This document shows positions 60,401 through 64,000 of a stretch of DNA of 64,000 nt, piece by piece. The notes under the pieces were generated by a model that saw only the letters and a list, made by a program, of their open reading frames with translations, was not told the DNA's origin and did not search any database. Positions within the stretch are counted from its first letter, which is position 1. Every line of letters starts with the position of its first letter. The position numbers and the translations under genes are program-made. Source of the DNA: Micromonospora ferruginea. Its GTDB lineage: Bacteria; Actinomycetota; Actinomycetes; Mycobacteriales; Micromonosporaceae. The DNA lies in contig NZ_CP059322.2 in assembly GCF_013694245.2 (NCBI RefSeq), positions 3,789,001 to 3,853,000 on the forward strand, given 5' to 3'.

Positions 60401-61030
60401 GAGAACGCGGCGAGCTGCTCGGTCTGGTCGAACAGCGCGCCGGCCTCGGTGCTGCTCGCCGCGCCGGCCCGGCTGACCGCGGCGGTGCCGCCGGCCGCGC
60501 CGGCCCGGGTGGCGCTGCGCTGGACCAACCACTCCTTCGCTACCGGGGTGGACGTGCAACGGGCCACGAACCCGACGTTCACCAGCGGGCCGGGCACCAC
60601 GGCGATCGCCGTCGGCGAGAGCCACCTGGACCCGGCGGTCGCCCCGGACACCACCTACTACTACCGGGTACGCACGACGTACCTGGGCGCGGCGTCACCC
60701 TGGTCGACGGTGGCCACGGTGAGCGTCCCGCCCCGCCCGGCCGGGCCCACCGGCTTGGCCGCCACCGCCGGCACGCCGTCGGCGGACACCGCCACGGTCA
60801 CGCTGAGCTGGTCGGCCGAGACGCCGGCCGGGCCGGGCGGCGGGTTCGTCGTGCAGCGGGCCGCCGACGCGGGCTTCACCCGGGAGCCGGCCACGTTCCG
60901 GGTGACCGGCCGCGGCTTCACCAACACCGGCCTGGCCCGCGGCGCCACCTACCACTACCGGGTACGCGCGACGAACGTCGTCGGCACCTCCCCTTGGACC
61001 CCGCCGCTCCCCGTCACCACCCCGGGCTGA
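57425..61030 (+). CDS. Cupredoxin-fold protein related to multicopper oxidases with degraded copper sites, plus three fibronectin type III domains
   Basis: The 1201-residue protein has a bacterial multicopper-oxidase framework (about residues 60-910), with CotA/bilirubin-oxidase-like context at four sites. Each copper motif is altered: HLHG is HLAG (219-222), WYHDH is WLHDN (280-284), HPxHxH is HPVHVE (787-792), and HCHxxEHxDxxM is QTRSAGLRDQGM (891-902). So it should not bind a full type 1/2/3 copper set or act as an oxidase. Three FN3 domains follow (about 915-1200; YHYRIRAENAASCSVWSNSA, YYYRVRTTYLGAASPWSTVA, YHYRVRATNVVGTSPWTPPL). No signal peptide is visible. GGGGAGAGCC precedes ATG 57425. 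Function is unknown; a structural or binding role is most plausible. Confidence 0.8.
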   Translation: MVLFRRLRSGRPDRADVAEETGPTVPGARTADESTVAPASLDPAAVPRLFGPVPNAAGSPLPALDPDGRTVPGTGIRKFVDPLPLPGRPATDGLGARLPVATPDTITWPGCDYYEIGLQEYAQRLHRDLPATRLRGYRQLNLGTDAAGHNTVSPPDRPWHLGPMIVARRGRPVRIKFINQLPTGRAGELFLPVDETVDGAGPGPLDGPAPYPQNRAVPHLAGARTGWISAGNPWQWVTPAGEITPYPVGVGVTPVPDMPAPGAGATTLYFPNDQSGRLMWLHDNTLGLSRLTVYSGQLALYLLTDPAEERLVDDGVLPADQLPLVIEDKTFVPDDTQLAAQDPTWDRDRWGAKGSLWHPHVYQPRQNPYRLSGTNPTGRWDYGPWAHDPDGGASPWVAPVPNPHHDPVTDPDEPPLVPGVPHPSAVPEAYGDTPLVNGVAYPYLEVTPRAYRFRILNACADRALNLQLYRAASDAPMWAPDGGPGDPLAGEVPMVEAVRAPGRPPCWPVDGRDGGVPDPAAAGPELIRIGNEGGLLPTPVVLANRPVDYRYDRQDPTVLNVDGHALLLAPGERADVVVDFSTVAPGTTLILYNDCPAPLPRFDPRHDHHTGAPDRTASGGLPPARPGYGPNTRTLLQIRVAGTPAPRYDVPRLAARLPGAYARSQPPPIVPQPAYDPAFGTRTAGPTLVPARATSVTFTPAGASAPVTLPLSVKSVGQVFEPRHGRLVGRLGVGHPVGGPLAPAVLPLGPGEPATEVLFVTDPAVPVGAPGDGTQLWRIVGAADRTHPVHVEGCDVQLVNRVGWDGTLRPPDDDELGWKDTVRVNPGEDVVVALRPVPPSLPFRIGDSVRLLDPTRPAGARLDAGGVSPVDGRPTVVVNQLVNLGWEYRWQTRSAGLRDQGMSRPLVLRVTPRAPTGLTATPVPGSATALPAIALTWTGNGSRPPATSHRLQRATDSAFTTGLTEITVAAAATRYTDATVTPGVTYHYRIRAENAASCSVWSNSAPASVLLAAPARLTAAVPPAAPARVALRWTNHSFATGVDVQRATNPTFTSGPGTTAIAVGESHLDPAVAPDTTYYYRVRTTYLGAASPWSTVATVSVPPRPAGPTGLAATAGTPSADTATVTLSWSAETPAGPGGGFVVQRAADAGFTREPATFRVTGRGFTNTGLARGATYHYRVRATNVVGTSPWTPPLPVTTPG

Positions 61031-61136
61031 CCGGGCCCGCGCACATCGGCGTCGATCTGCGTGATCCGCGCGCCCCCGGTCCGACCGAAGGCGCGTCTGT
61101 CCAAGCCCAGCCGCGCCCGATCGGGCCAAACCACGC

Positions 61137-61279
61137 CGGGCCGGGCCGGGGCCGGGGGCCGGGGCCGGGGGCCGGGGCCGTGGGCCGGGCCGGGGCCGTG
61201 GGCCGGGCCGGGGCCGTGGGCCGGGCCGTGGGCCGGGCCGGGGCCGTGGGCCGGGGGCCGTGGGCCGTGGGCCGGGCCG
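61137..61279. repeat. GGGCC/GGGGCCGT low-complexity tandem array
   Basis: Units such as GGGCCGGGGCCGTGGGCC repeat irregularly over about 140 bp. The G-runs on this strand could form quadruplexes or hairpins. Confidence 0.75.
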
Positions 61280-61437
61280 CACGTGGCCAGACCGGGCCAC
61301 GCCGGGATACGCCGGATCGGGACCGGACCACGCCGAGTCACGTCGAGTCCGGTCGGGGAGAGGCCGATTCGCGCCGTGATACGCCGAGTCGCGCCAGGTG
61401 GCGCCGGCGGGTCGAGTCAGAGGACGACATCACTGCC

Positions 61438-61485
61438 GAGCGATATACCTGAAAGTCATAATTATGCCTCTGAGGTATATCGCTC
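61438..61485. repeat. Conserved 48-bp-type palindrome, copy 2 (intact)
   Basis: Arms GAGCGATATACCT (61438-61450) and AGGTATATCGCTC (61473-61485) are perfect. The loop contains CATAATTATG, itself a palindrome. In reverse complement it matches copy 1 at the IS insertion site, with G-C to A-T pair changes in the stem at two positions. Confidence 0.85.
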
Positions 61486-61631
61486 TTTCCCGTACCGTCT
61501 TTGAGTCGGCGTCACGGACGGTAGCGGTTACGCGTGGCAAGCCATTCGGCCAGGACCTCTGCCGGTAGCGGCAGACCTAGGGATCGGCGCAACATCGGCG
61601 CGGAGCAACGACGGCCGGGCGGGATCGCGAC

Positions 61632-61752
61632 GGGCCGGGAGCCGGCACGGGCCGGGAGCCGGCACGGAGGCGGCGGGCCGGGAGCCGGCACGGAGGCGGT
61701 GGGCCGGGAGCCGGCACGGAGGCGGTGGGCCGGCACGAAGGCGGCGGGCCGG
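61632..61752. repeat. Tandem repeat containing GGGAGCCGGCACGGAGGCGG
   Basis: Five copies of GCCGGCACG occur, mostly at 26-bp spacing. The copies differ by a few bases. It begins 58 bp downstream of the C-terminus of pspM in the reading direction of that gene. Confidence 0.7.
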
Positions 61753-61773
61753 TGGGTGGACGGGCGCGGGCGG

Positions 61774-62535
61774 TCAGGGGGTGCGGAGCGGGGTGCGCAG
61801 TTCGGCCAGGGCGTCGGCGACGCCGTGCAACAGGTCGGTGGCCTCGGTGAGCCGGGCGGCGGCCGGGTGCGCGGTGTTCGGGCGGGCGTCCTCGGCCACG
61901 TAGCCGGCGGCGGCCACCACCAGCCGCTCGTAGGCGGCCACGCCCTCCTCCAGTTGCGCGACGAGCGTCGCGTGCACCTCGGCGAGCGGGCCCTGCGGGG
62001 CCAGCTTCACCGCGCCCTCGACGCTCGCCACCCGGGTGGCCAGCTCGCGGAGGGAACGGTCCGCCTCGGCCGCCTCCCGCACCGCCGGCTCGGCCAACCC
62101 GGTCAACCGACCGGCCATCCCGGCGAGGGTGAGCGCGGCCCGGTCCAGCCGGGCCCACGGGTCGGCCGCGGCGGTGCCGCGCAGCGCGAGGCGGGAGCGG
62201 ACCCGACGGACCTCGGCGAGGACACCCGGACCGACGGGCAGCCGCTCGACGGCGGCGACCAGCCGGGCACGGGAGCGGGCGGCAGCCTCGGCCGGGTCGA
62301 GCGCCGGCGGGGCCGGCACGGCGGCGAGGGCCCGGTGGTCGGCCCAGCGCCAGACGGCGACCGCGATCGCGCTGCCCGCGGCGCCGGCCCAGGCCGCGTC
62401 CGGCAGGCCCAGCCCGGCGTACGGGGTGAGCACCGCGGCGGCGCCGCCGAGCCCACCGGCCAGCACGCTCCAACGTCGGGCCGAACGCCGCAGCCTGCCC
62501 AGCCGCCGGAAGTGTCGCGCTCGCTCGTCCGCCAT
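61774..62535 (-). CDS. pspM: Phage-shock envelope-stress protein PspM
   Basis: The 253-residue protein is a membrane partner of PspA in actinobacteria (Rv2743c type). It has a basic N-terminus, two hydrophobic segments at about residues 22-45 (WSVLAGGLGGAAAVLTPYAG) and 48-63, and then a long helical cytoplasmic region. It follows pspA after 15 bp. GAGGAG lies 5 bp before ATG 62535. The identity rests on its position in clgR-pspA-pspM and on membrane topology, since sequence conservation in this family is low. Confidence 0.82.
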   Translation of the reverse strand: MADERARHFRRLGRLRRSARRWSVLAGGLGGAAAVLTPYAGLGLPDAAWAGAAGSAIAVAVWRWADHRALAAVPAPPALDPAEAAARSRARLVAAVERLPVGPGVLAEVRRVRSRLALRGTAAADPWARLDRAALTLAGMAGRLTGLAEPAVREAAEADRSLRELATRVASVEGAVKLAPQGPLAEVHATLVAQLEEGVAAYERLVVAAAGYVAEDARPNTAHPAAARLTEATDLLHGVADALAELRTPLRTP

Positions 62536-62550
62536 GGCTCTCCTCGTCCG

Positions 62551-63405
62551 TCAGCCGGTGGTGGTCTCCCCGGTGCCGCGCTCGCGGCTCATGCTGGCCC
62601 GGATCTCGTCCAGTCGGGCGGCGGCCGCCGGGTCGGTCGACTGCTGCCCCACCGCGGGGCGCTCCTGCCGGCCGCCGAGCTGGTCGCCGGCCATGCTCGA
62701 CCGGATCTGTTCCAGTCTGGCCGACCCGGCCGAGTCGAGCGTCGCCTTCTGGATTTCCAGCATCCGGCCCTCGACCGAGTTGCCGGCCAGCTCGGCCCGG
62801 CCCATCGCGGTGGCGTAGCGGCGTTCGATCCGGTCGCGGACCTCGTCCAGCGACGGGGTGCTGGCCGGCGCGGTGAGCGACGACATCGACTCCAGCGAGC
62901 GGGCCACGCTCTCCTGCATCTTGGCCTGCTCGAGCTGGCTGAGCAGCTTGGTGCGCTCGGCGAGCTTCTGCTGGAGGATCATCGAGTTGTTCTCGACCGC
63001 CTTGCGGGCCTGCGCGGCCGCGCCGAGGGCCTGGTCGTGCAGTGTCTTGAGGTCCTCCAGCGCCTGCTCGCCGGAGACGAGTTGGGTGGCGAGCATCTGG
63101 GCGGACTGCTCGTAGCGCCCGGCCTCGGTCTCGTCACCCTTCGCCCGGGCCTGGTCGGCCAGCGCGAGCGCCTGCCGCGCGTTGCCCTGGAGCTGCTCCA
63201 CCTCGGTGATCTGCCGGGACAGCTTCATCTCGAGCTGACGCTGGTTGCCGATCACCGCCGCCGCCTGCTGCACCAGCGCCTGGTGCTGCCGCTGCGCCTC
63301 CTCGACCGCCTGCTGGATCTGCACCTTCGGATCGGCGTGCTCGTCGATCTTCGCCCCGAAGAGCGCCATCAGGTACTTCCAACCCTTGACGAACGGGTTC
63401 GCCAT
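62551..63405 (-). CDS. pspA: Phage-shock protein PspA/IM30 family
   Basis: PspA-type proteins assemble on stressed membranes. The 284-residue protein starts [20 protein letters not shown] and is almost entirely coiled coil (about residues 25-190). The C-terminus carries related motifs ([33 protein letters not shown]), a short tandem repetition typical of actinobacterial PspA. The ATG at 63405 is preceded by GACGAGGCGGAG. It is placed 126 bp downstream of clgR, which probably activates it, and 15 bp upstream of pspM. Confidence 0.93.
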   Translation of the reverse strand: MANPFVKGWKYLMALFGAKIDEHADPKVQIQQAVEEAQRQHQALVQQAAAVIGNQRQLEMKLSRQITEVEQLQGNARQALALADQARAKGDETEAGRYEQSAQMLATQLVSGEQALEDLKTLHDQALGAAAQARKAVENNSMILQQKLAERTKLLSQLEQAKMQESVARSLESMSSLTAPASTPSLDEVRDRIERRYATAMGRAELAGNSVEGRMLEIQKATLDSAGSARLEQIRSSMAGDQLGGRQERPAVGQQSTDPAAAARLDEIRASMSRERGTGETTTG

Positions 63406-63500
63406 CTCCGCCTCGTCCCCTCAGTAGCGTCGCGCCTACATCGTCCCAGTCGGACGCCACTCCGGCACCCGTACGACCCTGATCAACACTACGACGCGAG

Positions 63501-63511
63501 CGCCACTGGCG
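63501..63511. promoter_or_regulatory. Candidate ClgR-type operator upstream of pspA
   Basis: CGCCACTGGCG is a perfect 11-bp palindrome and resembles the published corynebacterial ClgR core CGCYNANRGCG (one mismatch at the central A). It lies 96 bp upstream of the pspA start. Confidence 0.45.
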
Positions 63512-63531
63512 ACCATGCGCGAGCCGACGGG

Positions 63532-63981
63532 TCAGGCGGCGCAGACCACGTCCCGCTCGGCGGGGCGCACCCGGGTGCTGCGCAGCGTCGCCTTGAGCGG
63601 CGAGTCCTGCCGGACCTGGACGGCCACCGCGCCGTCGGAGGTGACCTGCCGGACCCCCCGGTTGGTCGCCTTGCGCACGGCGGGCGGAGCCACCGGCGTC
63701 GACTCGACCGGCTCGTCGACCACCGGCACCAGCACGCCCGGCATCTGCTCGGCCAGGGCGACCGTGTCGCTCACCTCGCGCAGCAGCTCGGACAGGCGGG
63801 CGCCGAGCGCGTCGCAGATCGCCGCCAGCAGCTCGCTGGACGGCTCCTTCTGACCGCGCTCGATCTCGGAGAGGTAGCCGAGGCTGACGTTGGCGGCGGA
63901 CGAGACCTCGCGGAGGGTGCGGTGCTGCCCCTGCCGGCGCGCCCGCAGTGCGTCACCGATCACCCGGCGTAGCAGGACCAT
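63532..63981 (-). CDS. clgR: XRE-family regulator ClgR
   Basis: ClgR activates clp protease and psp genes under envelope stress. The 149-residue protein has an XRE helix-turn-helix (residues about 20-75, [20 protein letters not shown] with [11 protein letters not shown]) and a poorly conserved C-terminal half. It ends VVCAA; a C-terminal Ala-Ala is known to target actinobacterial ClgR for ClpP-dependent turnover, so its level is probably controlled by proteolysis. The ATG 63981 has GGGGGAGGTGCG upstream. It is the first visible gene of the clgR-pspA-pspM locus; the operon may start just outside the window. Confidence 0.9.
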   Translation of the reverse strand: MVLLRRVIGDALRARRQGQHRTLREVSSAANVSLGYLSEIERGQKEPSSELLAAICDALGARLSELLREVSDTVALAEQMPGVLVPVVDEPVESTPVAPPAVRKATNRGVRQVTSDGAVAVQVRQDSPLKATLRSTRVRPAERDVVCAA

Positions 63982-64000
63982 CGCACCTCCCCCTGAAACG

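Larger units (their letters stand above)
61031..61773. other. Long intergenic region, repeats and a probable gene remnant
   Basis: This 743-bp gap separates convergent genes. It holds a GGGCC-rich tandem array (61137-61279), the second palindrome (61438-61485) and a tandem repeat of about 26 bp (61632-61752). Between them, at about 61512-61590 on the minus strand, is a 26-residue coding-like piece ending LPAEVLAEWLATRNRYRP-stop, which has no matching start and is probably a gene remnant. No complete gene is supported. Confidence 0.6.

Noticed and set aside
61632..61752. Tandem repeats as a CRISPR array
   Set aside because: The units are contiguous with no unique spacers and there are no cas genes.

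Overview
The window is about 64 kb of very GC-rich actinobacterial chromosome. Gene content, codon use and the intergenic repeats resemble Micromonosporaceae, most likely Micromonospora or a close relative; this is a judgement from memory, not from a search. I saw no rRNA, tRNA, CRISPR array, prophage or biosynthetic cluster. Most of it is core chromosome. The accessory parts are one intact ISL3-family insertion sequence, a lower-GC secreted-protein patch (about 7.0-8.7 kb), and several families of intergenic inverted repeats.

Layout: 0-1.4 kb holds the end of an unrecognised protein and a DUF2332 protein. 1.5-6.2 kb holds nrdR-nrdJ (B12-dependent ribonucleotide reductase and its repressor) divergent from lexA; the shared promoter region carries two NrdR-type boxes and two SOS boxes. 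6.2-8.8 kb holds a membrane-anchored propeller-like protein with a Gly-rich tail and a small secreted peptidoglycan-binding-like protein. 8.8-11.9 kb holds hflX and a malic enzyme. 12.0-13.5 kb is the ISL3 element, inserted inside a conserved palindrome. 13.7-17.6 kb holds dapF, miaA, a LigB-like protein and a DUF349 coiled-coil protein. 17.9-21.1 kb holds a secreted GH5-CBM2 cellulase and miaB. 21.2-26.4 kb holds an unknown protein, selD and a gluABCD-type amino-acid ABC importer. 26.4-31.8 kb holds rny, a BKACE-family enzyme, recX, recA and DUF3046.

31.8-39.0 kb holds an MFS transporter, an acyl-CoA dehydrogenase, a pterin dehydratase/VOC fusion, UdgX, and a MocR regulator divergent from a flavin-binding/GNAT fusion. 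39.1-42.5 kb holds a Spo0M-like protein and two CNNM/CBS membrane proteins. 42.7-48.7 kb is a complete Mrp Na+/H+ antiporter operon with overlapping genes. 49.5-61.0 kb holds an Lhr-type helicase, a SAM hydrolase, a secreted protein, a Nei-type DNA glycosylase and a large cupredoxin-fold protein whose copper motifs are degraded. 61.8-64.0 kb is the actinobacterial envelope-stress locus clgR-pspA-pspM.

DNA repair is over-represented (lexA, recA, recX, udgX, nei-type glycosylase, lhr, nrdJ/nrdR). LexA probably controls itself and recA through three near-consensus SOS boxes. The least expected signals are (i) a 48-bp palindrome present twice, with compensatory stem changes, one copy split by the IS; (ii) GC-rich repeats that provide the stop codons, and sometimes the last residues, of several genes; and (iii) the multicopper-oxidase homologue that has lost ligands in all four copper motifs.
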